64,000 nt of DNA, from the NCBI RefSeq assembly GCF_002105155.1, contig NW_019029029.1:62001-126000 (forward strand), written 5' to 3'. The position numbers were made by a program, and so were the translations under genes. Source of the stretch: Lobosporangium transversale. Its lineage: Eukaryota; Mortierellomycota; Mortierellomycetes; Mortierellales; Mortierellaceae. Below, piece by piece: positions 52,201 to 62,529 of the stretch; positions within the stretch are counted from its first letter, which is position 1, and every line of letters begins with the position of its first letter. Below the pieces are notes generated by a model. It saw only the letters and a list, made by a program, of their open reading frames with translations. It was not told the origin of the DNA and made no database searches.

Positions 52201-54099
52201 AGACAAACGTCTAAATAAAATTCATCGTGAGTCAAGCAATACTTTGAGACTATCTCACTAAGACCATCTGAAATTGATGATTAACCATTATCCATTGAAA
52301 GTATCACTTACCTCTTGGGGTTTTTCTGTTGTTGCCGGTATGTTCCGTGACTCTACTGACTCTACATTTCTTGCATTCGCTCCTTCATTTTGTTCCTTCA
52401 TTAGTTTATCCGACCAGCTGGCCCCGGAAAACTGATCGGATTCCAATGTTAAGCCCTCTGCAGAGCTTGCTATAGCATTGAGCGCACCATGCAAGTCGAT
52501 GTCCTGCATGATTTGTGGGTAGCTATATTTTGACTGCTCTGAAAAAATGGATTGGTTTTGATGAAAAATGTGCGTGAAAAACGCGCTGGGGTCCACGGCT
52601 GTAGTTCCTGAAAAAAGCTGCGATGCATCCATTTCTGATGATTCGGTAAAAACCGGGATTGGATCAAGATTTGCCGCAACCTTTGGCTGCCCGCTGTGTT
52701 TGTCATCTAGTAAAGGCGATTTTATTTGATGTATGTCATCTGTAATGAGGTTCTCCTCTTTAGCGACATCATTTAGAAGTGGAGAGCCATGTTGGCTGAG
52801 ACTTGCATTTGGTTGTGGTTCGAACCTCTTGTCTCTGGGCGATGCTGTTTTTACAGGAAAGCTCTGAGTTATTGGAGCGGAATGCTTAGTTTCCTGTGAT
52901 GCCAACATCCGGGACTGAGTTTGTTCATTCTGTGTTATATCTGCCTTCATAAGCTCATTAGGAGGACCTGGAAACAATGAAGAGGTATCAGTAGCACTAC
53001 TATCTATCATTTGAGCTCGATAGGACTGAATTTGAATTTCAGAAGTCGATATTTCCCGCTCTGTTCTCTGCGGTCTGAACTCTTGTACAATGGATTGTTG
53101 GGTATTTAGAACTGAAGGCTGGAACAAATCAAAGGTCGAGGAGCCGCCGAAAAGTACATCTGCAGAAGGTAAAGTATCTTCGATAAGCCCGTCAAGCGGA
53201 GGTTGGGCATATTTTGGTTCCTCAGTGATTTTAGTTTCGGGTGGATTTGTTCTCAAAATTGATTGTTGAGGGTTCTTGAATGATGAGATGTCAGCATCAG
53301 ATTGGCTCTCTTTGGTGTCTTGATGCTGCATGACTATCTGATGGTTTGGCCTTTGGGGCTGTTCTTGTGGAGTCGAAGGCGGTCGTGAAAGTTGATGAGG
53401 TTGAAGCGGAGGATGGTGGCTGTTTTGGTGCACCAGAAACTGGGGTCGAGGAGCCACCGCTGGGCGCAAAGGCGGATTCATGGATGCGTTTGGAAGCATG
53501 TGGCTAACTTGGCGGTGCCGTTGCTGTTGCTGTTGCTGCTGCTGTTGTGGCTGCGAGGATCCGCCTGTGGGCCTAATTGAAAGTCCAGCTGGAGGTCTGA
53601 TTGAAGATCCAACTGGGGGCCTAATTGGAGATCCGACTGAGGGTCTGACCGAGGGTCCGGCCGGAGGTCTGACTAGAGATCCGACTGGGGGCTTGACTAG
53701 AGATGGGATTGGGGGTCTGGTTAGAGATGCGGTCGGGGGTCTGGTTGGGGAACTGGCTAAAGGCCTGGCCAGGGATCCAACAGATGGCCTGACTGGGGGT
53801 CTGAAAGGAGGAGTGCACGCTTTAGTCACGCCACTCCTGATTCCTGATGACAGATCTTGGGAATATTTAGAACCTTGGCCACTGACACTGGTACTTTCAC
53901 CGAAAAGACTATCTGCAGTAGGTAGTTCATCCCCCTTTATCCCGCTGAATACATTAGTTGTTTGTTGCTCGTTGGGTAAACCCTATTACATCAAGACATT
54001 GGTATTTAAAGAAAAAAAACAACTTTTTGAATAAACTTGAGTAAATGAAAACGCGATGACAAATGAGCTTTTATATGATTGATTTGGTCATACAGACAT
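46262..54099 (-). CDS. Giant proline-repeat and coiled-coil protein (golgin-like)
   Basis: Five coding exons: 54099-54094 (ATG TCT only), 53982-52312, 52116-50562, 50456-49043, 48908-46262, all in frame, about 2430 aa. Residues ~58-139 are ten 8-residue repeats of RPPxGSxx form, then a poly-Gln run. A long Ser/Gln-rich disordered region extends to about 1250. From there to the end the chain is almost pure coiled coil (heptads such as RLQEALLSAQ, KLQEDCFMAQEEKL, ELMRQLKTAQREREF). No motor head, GRIP domain or transmembrane anchor is seen at the C-terminus (…LAELAKRKAQA-like end). The architecture suits a tethering or cytoskeletal scaffold such as a golgin or polarity protein; this is inference from composition only. 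The 6-nt first coding exon is unusual and rests on the ATG-TCT-GTATGA context plus frame agreement. Confidence 0.75.
53570..53815 (-). repeat. 24-bp coding repeats encoding RPPxGSxx octapeptides
   Basis: About ten diverged tandem units of 24 bp (consensus octapeptide Arg-Pro-Pro-x-Gly-Ser-x-x) lie near the N-terminus of the giant coiled-coil protein. A CAA/CAG-type Gln repeat at about 53518-53555 follows directly. Confidence 0.85.
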
Positions 54100-54353
54100 G
54101 ATGAGCGTAGCGTGCTCGTGAACCGAAGAGGAATATATATAAGACTCGAGGTTATATCAATGGTTGTCCGTTGTTCAAGAGTTTTAAACAAGAGTAAACT
54201 AAGCATAGTTGATGATGAGAATGAAAAAGTAGCGAAGGACACCATGTGTCACAATGCCCTGACAAGCTGCTAAGGAGCCACGTCACATTAGCGACCCTTG
54301 CATACTTTTTTAAAAACTAAACTGAGTCGCTGAAAACTTTGTTATTCGCAATA
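54100..54353. promoter_or_regulatory. Divergent promoter for the coiled-coil gene and the LIM-binding regulator
   Basis: 254 bp separate the two start codons, which face away from each other. A TATA-like run (ATATATATAAG) lies at about 54135-54145, roughly 40 bp from the coiled-coil gene's ATG and 210 bp from the other. Shared control is inferred from the arrangement alone. Confidence 0.5.
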
Positions 54354-54788
54354 ATGTTTGGAGCCAGTCATTTCAACACCAATACCAAAAACAACAACAA
54401 TAACAACAACAACAACGCAGGTAGTGGTAGCAACAGTAGCAATATCAATACCAACATAGGCATTGGCACCTCACTTCCGAATGTTTTGTCAAATTCCACT
54501 CCTTTGAATACAATCAATACCCCAGATGGAAGTATTTCATCGTTAACTAACACAGTTCACATTCGGCCATCCACGACAATGATGTCTAACAACAATTTAA
54601 ACGGACAGATGCAGTCCTTGCAACAAGCACAGGCACAACCAAATCATACTCATGTTCAACAACAGCCCCATCCTCCAGTTCAGGTTCAACATATGCACCT
54701 GCATTACTTACATCAACAACAAATATTACTACGGCAGCAACAGGCACAGCAGCAGGCACAACAACAGCAACTGTTATTGCAACAGCGC

Positions 54789-54820
<32 letters not shown>

Positions 54821-57800
54821 ACAACAACAGCAACAACAACAGCAGCAACAACAGCAGCAACAACAGCAGCAACAACAGCAGCAACAGATACAGCAGCAAC
54901 AGCAAATACATCAGTTACAGCTACAGCTACAGCAGCAACAGCAACAGCACCAAAAACAGCAACTGCAGCAGTACCAGCAGCAGGCACTCTTACATGCAGG
55001 ACATCAAGGGTTGCAGGCACAGTCTATGCCTGCTTCAACGCCGCTAGGTTTCCATTATCAAGCACCTTTTCAGGGATCTAACATGGGCCCACCAGGACAT
55101 CTAAACACCATACAGCTACAGCAGCAAAAACAAATGCATTTGCAACATCAACAGGCACGGCTACCGCAACAGATTATCCATCCAAATCAATTGCATCAAG
55201 CGCAACATCAACAGCAATTACAGCTTCAGCTTCAGCATCAGCAACAACAACAGCAACAACAACAGCAACGACAACAACAGGCCCTCGAACAGATGCAACA
55301 GCAACAGCAACAGCAACAGCAACGTCAAGAAATTAAGTCTCCACAACAACCTCAGCTTCAGCATCAATTGCAACCGGAGCAAATAGCACCAAAGCAAGAA
55401 TTGCAAAGGCATGAGCATTCGCAGAAAGGGCCACAGGACCTAGAGCACGAAACAAATGAACAGCAGAAGCAGCAACAGTCGAATCAGTCCCGACATCCTC
55501 AGAATGAAGAGGGCCGACAACAACAACAACAACAACAACAACAACAGCAGCAGCAGCTTCAACGGATAGTTCAGCAACTCCCTCAACAACAACAAGAAGG
55601 ACAAGACCAGCCTACGTCATTTATGACCCACCATCAATCACAACCTCAACATCAACTGCAGCAATCGCCGATGCAGTGGCAAGGAGTCCCATTCGGGCAT
55701 ACAAGGTATTTTTAACATCAATAATATGTTTTATATTTCTTAAATTTTTATAAAAACGGGTGATATAAACTGTTTCGGAAACTTACTAATCCCCACTTTT
55801 AATGATTAAGCACACTGCTTTCTCATCCTCCCGAAGAAGAACAAGAGCCGAAAGCTACTCTGTTACTACTGCAGTATTGTCAGCAACTGATTCCCCATGA
55901 TGAGGTACTTTATACCTATGCATTTTTTTTTTTTTTTTTTTTTTTTTGTTTTTTGTTTTTTGTCTATATTATATCGTTTATAATTGGGCTTGGATGCTAC
56001 TCTAGGAAATTGACTTTTTTTTTTTTTTTTTTTTTTTCAACATATGTTAGAACCAGACGATTCAGTACTGGCAAGCTTTTGTCAACAAGTTCTATTCTGC
56101 TGATGGTAGCCAAAAGTATACTCTTTTCAACCCCTCCAGTAAAGAAACCAAAGTGTTTGGTATGTATTCAACCTTAAATCACTACCTTAAATGTAGCATG
56201 CATGCGTGAGTATTGTGTGTTTTTATTTGAAATATCGCCACTCACCTAATATTATTTCATAACAGAGCTGCCTGTAGCACTATTAGCAGAGTATTACTCT
56301 GTGAATTATCAAGCAGGTGTCCGGGAAATGAGAATTACTTTAGACGGTGCTCTCGAGTCAGTATCAAAAATACCATTAGTTATGAAATGTCCTAGAGTAT
56401 CCTTAATATCAGACTACGTTAACGGGACAAAGGCAAGGGACATTTACTTTACAATAACATTTTATGTCCAGCGCAATCTTTATATTATTATCGCTGTTGT
56501 TATTATGGTTAACCAGCCTCGAGGAAACATTTATAGGTCGTGATGGCTGCCGATCTGAAGGTCGTGTTCACACCAGAATTCAAATTCGAGAGAATGGAAA
56601 TCACGGTATCAGGCTTCCAGGAATTAGTTCCTCGTCCAAAGGATGAATTACCACCCAGTCCAAGTCTTGATGCAAAAACGGAAATCAAGAAGAAGTCCAA
56701 TGCTAAACGCTCGCAGACTGCTCTGAGAAACGTACATTACACTATTCCGGACAGCATCGTAAATGAGTTTGGGGTTGCGAGTAAAACCATGGGAAAGCTT
56801 GAGGTATGCCTTTGGATTGCAAGCGCAAGTAAAGATATTTTAGAAAGCATTCATGTATTTTTTTTTTTACCAGCAAACTTGTTATCTCAAAGCAACAAAA
56901 ACTCAATACGCTTCAATAGATACTCACCATGCGATCTAGAATGCCCAAGTTGATGCAACAGTCAGGTATACGGATGACAACAGGTAGAGGGTAGCCTTTT
57001 GTTTTGTTTATTTTTTTTGTGAGTTTTTCCGAAACTGGCAACTGACTGTTAATTATTTCTCCAAATAAGACCCTACACAGTTAAAGCTACAAGCAACGCA
57101 GGACAGTCAACCCTCCGTGAAATTGGAAGACAACACTTCTCAATCTATATCAAGCCATATGGTCATGGAAGGAGCCTCAAATCAAATACTGAATGTCAAT
57201 GGTCATGGAAACACATTACAACATGATACATCAATACCCTCAACAGGAATAAAACGCAGGTTATCCATGAGTATTCATCCAGGGGCTATATCCTCCGAGA
57301 GTACTCAAGCATTCTCCACCAGCAGCACAGATATACCTTCGATAGTCCAACCAACGCCAGGGATCAATTCTGCAGGCTCAACAGCCCATATCCAGCATGT
57401 GGGTCCGGTTACCGAATTAGGACTATCTGCATCGCCAGCGCCACTAGCATCTCCCTCTATGATTTCACCCGCAATCCCTATACAAAACATTAACAATACC
57501 GCAGCTATAGTAGCGCCTTCAAATACCAAGGGCAATAAGCGGGCACGTAATGCTTCTTTGGCCACAGCATCAAGTAGCAACAATTCTGCTAAAGGATCAA
57601 CCCCAACTGTATCATCCACAGGAGGTGGAGGGCGGAGCCGAAAGAGTAATGGGAAAAAAGATGGGAATCCCAAGCGAAAAGGAAGCGTGGTGGATGAAAC
57701 CGTGAATGGGTCATCCACAACAGTCTCGACAGTTCCTACGATGGCAAGTCCTGCTGTAAATCCTGGCAGCCCCATGCCCATTACAGCGATGCCAAGAGCA

Positions 57801-58316
57801 CCTATCACTATGGAGTCACCTGCATCAATGTCTTCACCCATACCAACGCCCTTAACAACGGGTATTGTGCAGGCGGCAGCCGAAAGGGAATCAGGTGGAT
57901 TAACTGTGTCGGGATCGAACGCGACTACGTCTACACCTGCTCACGAAAGCAGCAATCATACGTCAGCGAACTTTTATTCCAATTTTATATCCAACCAGGC
58001 GCTATTGTCATCTAATGATGTCTCTGGGGGCCTTAGTATGGACTCCATTCTCCAAATACCCCCCGATAACTATGGTCAAGCAGGCGAAAGTACGACTGGC
58101 AGCACCCTAGGTGAAAACGATAACTGGTCTAGCTCATTAGATTTTTTGACTGATCCCAAGGCTCTAGACATTGAGTTTATGTTTGAGACTCCATATGAGA
58201 GTCAGGAAATAGACTCGGCGATGGGATCTGTCTCATCAACAGCTCAAGAGAGTCTTACAACGTCAGTGAATCCATCCCTACTCTCTTCTGTCGGGATGAG
58301 TAGCGCTACATTGTGA
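54354..58316 (+). CDS. LIM-domain-binding (LDB1/PtaB-like) transcription regulator
   Basis: Seven exons (54354-55705, 55811-55904, 56051-56159, 56266-56432, 56537-56803, 56920-56965, 57070-58316) close in frame to 1093 aa. Exon 1 (451 aa) is nearly all Gln with Asn and His tracts. The LIM-bind domain covers about 480-690: YWQAFVNKFYSADGSQKYTL, then KVFELPVALLAEYYSVNYQA, then AADLKVVFTPEFKFERMEI, and VNEFGVASKTMGKLE. The rest is Ser/Thr/Pro-rich with a basic, nuclear-signal-like stretch (GRSRKSNGKKDGNPKRKGS, about 865). Known relatives (LDB1; fungal PtaB/Adn1/Mfg1) are co-regulators that dimerise and bridge DNA-bound partners such as Som1/Flo8 in adhesion and filamentous growth. The intron after exon 4 must start with GC (56433). 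Confidence 0.9.
54780..54945 (+). repeat. Poly-glutamine CAA/CAG microsatellite
   Basis: A dense CAA/CAG trinucleotide run within exon 1 of the LIM-binding regulator encodes an almost uninterrupted Gln stretch (over 40 residues). Further Gln runs lie at 55230-55325 and 55517-55560. The mix of CAA and CAG interrupts pure repeats. Confidence 0.92.
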
Positions 58317-58429
58317 TAATTTTACAACACAAAAAGAAAAAGGAAAGGAAAGGAAAGGAAATGGAAAAGGAAAGAAAACTTTATGTGATGATTATTTTAT
58401 CAATTTACTCATCGTAACCACATGTACCC

Positions 58430-58435
58430 AATAAA
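58430..58435 (+). terminator. Probable poly(A) signal of the LIM-binding regulator
   Basis: An AATAAA hexamer 114 bp after the stop codon. A run of GGAAA-type pentamers lies just upstream in the presumed 3' UTR (about 58338-58375). Position only. Confidence 0.45.
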
Positions 58436-59292
58436 TGCATAATGATCCTGCAAAACCACCATTCTCTTATGCCTGAATTTCTTCAATCACATCCTTGTTC
58501 AAGTGGAAGGCTAAAAACCACAAATTTTTTGTTGTTGTTGAACCTATTGAGAGTTTCTTTTATCAATGATTTTCTTCCAGGTATGCGGACTGAATCATTA
58601 GGGTATATATCATTCACTTTACAAGCATTTTCCTTGTTACATGTATTATATGCATGTATATATAAATGTACACTAAAAGAGGCCTGTTAAAAATAATAAC
58701 TTTTAGTCGATTATTTGAAAATGCAGTAAAATATGAATAACTGATAGATATAACGAGGATCATTAAAGTATCGCTAATCGAAGTTTCTCCAGTTATGATT
58801 TCTTTTTATAGGACATTCAACGGTCTCACTCGTATATCCACAGCAGTTTAATATGGACCTCTCCTTCATTCATTTACTCCCCCTCCTTTGGAATTATTAA
58901 CCAAGACGTCATATTTCCTCCTTTTTTATATCTCCTTCATGACTGTAATTAAGGAGGACATGAAAAAAAGGGTCGAAAATTACAAACATGTCATTTGACG
59001 AAATTAGATAGTTTAGAGAACCTTAAAGGCTGTGGGGGGAGGTCAAGAAGTCATGTGGATGGAATGTATTAATAAGCTAGTGGAGAGCCAGGTCCTGAAC
59101 AAGCACAAGCAATAATGATAAGCTTCAAATAATCAACCACAACATCAAAATAGAGAAGAAAAATCAGAATAATGTTTGACTAATCTAAAATATTGTTTAT
59201 TGCCCCATATTCCTATGACAGAGGTGAGGAGAGAGAGAGGATTAAAAGAAAAAAAAATGCAAATATATCAGAAAAAATAAAAAATTCAAGTA
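58436..59292. other. Intergenic between converging genes
   Basis: About 860 bp of AT-rich DNA between a plus-strand gene end and a minus-strand gene end, so two 3' UTRs meet here. The 82-codon ORF at 58442 starts inside the poly(A) signal region, has no motif, and is not supported. Confidence 0.45.
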
Positions 59293-60705
59293 TTATTGCT
59301 GTTCATCCTCCTCCTCCTTATCAGCACCACATCCACGTTTGTCATGACGCTTCAGTTTGTCTAGCCTTCCAAACCGTTCTCCACATTGATTGCAGCCATA
59401 GCGTCCAACTTCCTCATGAACGTTACGAACGTGACGAACATAGTCTGTACGTCTCTTAAAGGGACGTCCGCAAATACTGCACAAGAATGCTGGGACTTTA
59501 AGATGGCAACGAGAGTGAGACGCAAGTTCACCTTTTGTGGGGAAAGCCTTCTCACACTCAGGGCATTGGAACCGTCTGGGTGGAGGCGTCACACCTGTCA
59601 AACCATCTGCTGTCCTTGCTGTGCGAGATTCATATGGTGCTTTGCGTGTACGGACATTGCCTGACCGGTTAGGACGAGATAGGGGCTGAGCCTGCAATGC
59701 AAAGTGATCTCCATATAAAGACATGGCTCCTGTCTGATAGCGGTTGTCGGTAGGGGCTGAGAATCCATAGTGTGGTGTTGTTGGTGGTGTTGGTGTGAAT
59801 GAGGCTCCAGCCTCTGGGGTAATATATGCAGAAGTATATGGACCATTTGCAATTGGGCTATGAGAACCAACGCTGTAGGGCGAAGGCATTTGATGTTGAG
59901 CATGATAGAAAGTTGAAGGCGGAGAATCTGGTGTAGGATACTGATGATCGACCAGTGCGTTCATGCTACGTTGAGGGAAAGGAGCGAGAGCGGCGGGAGA
60001 TCCGGACGGGTCAGGGCTCTGGCTACTATAATGATGACCCTGAGGAGAATGGCTGTGTGTGGCGTCTGTAGAGAATACGGACTGCTCCAGTGGCCGCGCA
60101 TTTCCAGTGTGCTTAAACGAATATGCCTGAGCAGGGTACTGAGAGATGTTGTAGGAGTAGGGCATCACGTCCTCGAAAATCAAATTGGGTTGGCTCATAG
60201 TCGAAAACGAAGTCATCGGGGACATGGACGACGACATGGTAGCCAAGGTTGGGGCAATACCAGAAGGAACTGGCGAGCCATCAGGGGTCATTGGCGACAA
60301 GGAAGCAACAGAGGTCACTGGGAAAGTGGAAACAGGCAGAGATCCAGATGTTTGAAAAGACTGCAGAGTGGGCGAATTATCTTGGCAAGGGTAGCCTTGG
60401 TATTGGTCAGCTCCACTCTGTTGCTGTTGTTCAGAAGCGTTCAGAATCCTGTTAAGTCTCATTCTATCGCGAGGCTGCTTGGCGCCCGGTCCAGCCGAGG
60501 CGAGGTCCTTGTCATCCTCGACGTAGAAATCTCTTGGGTCTGATCCTAGCTTGGGGATCATGAACATCTCCTCTGCATAGGCCCCACCACTGCAAGTCCG
60601 TTGATGAAAGCTTTGACGTGAGGTCGGGGCACCAAAATCCATTTCACGCCCGATAGGCGCAGGTGTAAAGTAGGTTGTACCGAAGGACATTGTGTGGCTA
60701 TTCAT
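59293..60705 (-). CDS. C2H2 zinc-finger transcription factor
   Basis: A single-exon gene of 470 aa. Residues 1 to about 370 are disordered, rich in Ser, Pro, Tyr and Gln (activation-domain-like). A basic stretch (NVRTRKAPYESRTARTA) precedes three tandem fingers near the C-terminus: CPECEKAFPTKGELASHSRC-H (C2H2), CSICGRPFKRRTDYVRHVRN-VH (C2H2), and CNQCGERFGRLDKLKRHDKR-GC, where the last ligand is Cys instead of His. An acidic tail ends the protein. Nuclear DNA binding is expected; the target is unknown. A second in-frame ATG lies five codons in. The family is certain; orthology is not. Confidence 0.9.
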   Translation of the reverse strand: MNSHTMSFGTTYFTPAPIGREMDFGAPTSRQSFHQRTCSGGAYAEEMFMIPKLGSDPRDFYVEDDKDLASAGPGAKQPRDRMRLNRILNASEQQQQSGADQYQGYPCQDNSPTLQSFQTSGSLPVSTFPVTSVASLSPMTPDGSPVPSGIAPTLATMSSSMSPMTSFSTMSQPNLIFEDVMPYSYNISQYPAQAYSFKHTGNARPLEQSVFSTDATHSHSPQGHHYSSQSPDPSGSPAALAPFPQRSMNALVDHQYPTPDSPPSTFYHAQHQMPSPYSVGSHSPIANGPYTSAYITPEAGASFTPTPPTTPHYGFSAPTDNRYQTGAMSLYGDHFALQAQPLSRPNRSGNVRTRKAPYESRTARTADGLTGVTPPPRRFQCPECEKAFPTKGELASHSRCHLKVPAFLCSICGRPFKRRTDYVRHVRNVHEEVGRYGCNQCGERFGRLDKLKRHDKRGCGADKEEEDEQQ

Positions 60706-61450
60706 TCAATTATTGGACACAAGAAATAAGGTCAATTACAGAGGTCTCGGATGGAATGTCAATCGAATTACGCTGATTGAGACACAGCGTATCAGAATTG
60801 TTCCTTTCTTTCCATTTAATTTTATATCTGCCCAAAAAAAGAAATGACGAATGAAAATAAAGGAAATAAAAAAAGGGGGGAACGAAGGGGAAAAAAATAA
60901 AGTAACGCTAACAAACTAGTTTACTGCGAAACACCAGGCACAAAACAACACGGAGCCAGATATTAACAAGAAAGGGAAATAAAACAATAATAATAAAAAA
61001 AAGGTTAAACATGCTTGAATGGTTAGTCTAAGCGACCGATGTTCTTACCGATGGTTTAAATATAGACAGAGAATGAAAGAAAAATAAAGTGTGCACTATA
61101 AGAACGAATTTTCTTTTTTTTTTTTTTTTTTTTTTTTTTAGAAAAAAACAAAACCAGGGGTGGTAAAAGATATGTAGTGTGAAGAGTGTATAAGGGATTA
61201 TGGTCGAAAAGATGAGTGAGGAAGAGGAAAGAATCAAATATGGGGAAATGAGCGTTAAACGTTGAAGATACGTAAGTTGGAAGGGTAGTGAGTGAACACT
61301 ATAGAAGTTGCAGTTGATGCAGGGTTGGGGTTCGTTAAAAGAGAAATAAGAGGTGTGTAAGAAAAGACTAGTTCTCTTGGCAGACGTTTAAAATGTATCA
61401 AAGAGTGTGTTTATGAATGACTATTTTGAATATTTTGAGGAGGGTGGAAA
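60706..61450. other. Upstream region of the zinc-finger gene
   Basis: Purine-rich on the plus strand (pyrimidine-rich in the sense of the minus-strand gene), with A-runs at 60835, 60870, 60893 and a 26-base T tract at about 61114-61139. It probably contains a long leader and promoter, possibly with 5' UTR introns. No coding region. Confidence 0.4.
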
Positions 61451-61732
61451 GACTAAGGGTTCATGAAGGCGGTGGAGAGGAAAGAGGGAAGGATTGCCTG
61501 AGGCGTTAGTAGGACAAGGATAGGGATGGGGATGATTTTAAAATGCACAGAGAAAAAAAAAAAAAAAAAAAAAAAAAGAAAAGAGAAAAAAGAAAAAGAT
61601 TGGCAAGACCAAGTTTTGAAGAAAAAAAAGTTGACACCAATGATACACAAACACAGACAAAAATATTATTTTGGCGTCTTTTTTTTTCTCCTTGTCTGCG
61701 CCTTGTTACTTGGAAATGTAAAATAAGACATA

Positions 61733-61770
<38 letters not shown>

Positions 61771-62137
61771 GGAGGAAGAACGAATGCTATATCTGAAATC
61801 AAAGTACACATCCATGTAATAATTTTTTGCATACACTGTTGTGACAAAGACATGTAAGCAAGCAGGCAGCTGTGTGCTTGTTGTATCTAGTCCACTAATG
61901 GATGCATGGATCGTTGAATATCTAAATGTAATAGTCGATGTATTGGATATAACCATTACTGCACTCCGTTTGTCTTTCTTCCCCCTTTTTCCTTTCCTCC
62001 ACTGGCGCCTTTTTGGCTACAGTTGGGTCCAGCCCAGACAATCACAAACAACAAAACAAATCCAAAAAACAATAAACAAGCAGATGCCTTGTTTTTTTTA
62101 CAACTTTTATATACAGTATGAATTATTTTCAATGCTG

Positions 62138-62171
<34 letters not shown>

Positions 62172-62493
62172 TATATTTGTATATAGATGTTTTTATTTAT
62201 CGTATTATCCAGGTTCCTCATTCATTGAGCACTTGAAAAGAAAGCTTTTTGGTTTATGGTCTATAATAGCGGATGGAGGACGATGGGTCTAATGCATGTA
62301 TGTAATATGGCAGGAACACAATCATTCATCGAGAAGCTGCAATGTTCCAATCAGATGATGATTGGCTCAGGCATGACCCCTCCCCTTGTTTTCTTGCTTT
62401 TTTGCATGCAACATTGTGAATAGACATCGGTCTTTCTGTCTGACGCAACCATCTCTATTGAATAAATTGATTGTATTACATTTTATATTATAT

Positions 62494-62529
<36 letters not shown>

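Noticed and set aside
54586-55020. Minus-strand Ala/Val-rich ORF opposite the Gln tract
   Set aside because: A direct artefact of reading CAA/CAG repeats in reverse complement.
59944-60543. 199-codon plus-strand ORF opposite the zinc-finger gene
   Set aside because: Arg/Gly-rich shadow of the Ser/Pro-rich coding strand; the C2H2 frame is clearly the real one.
61506-61857. ORFs on both strands in the terminal region
   Set aside because: Built on poly-A/poly-T runs (poly-Lys or poly-Phe), not genes.
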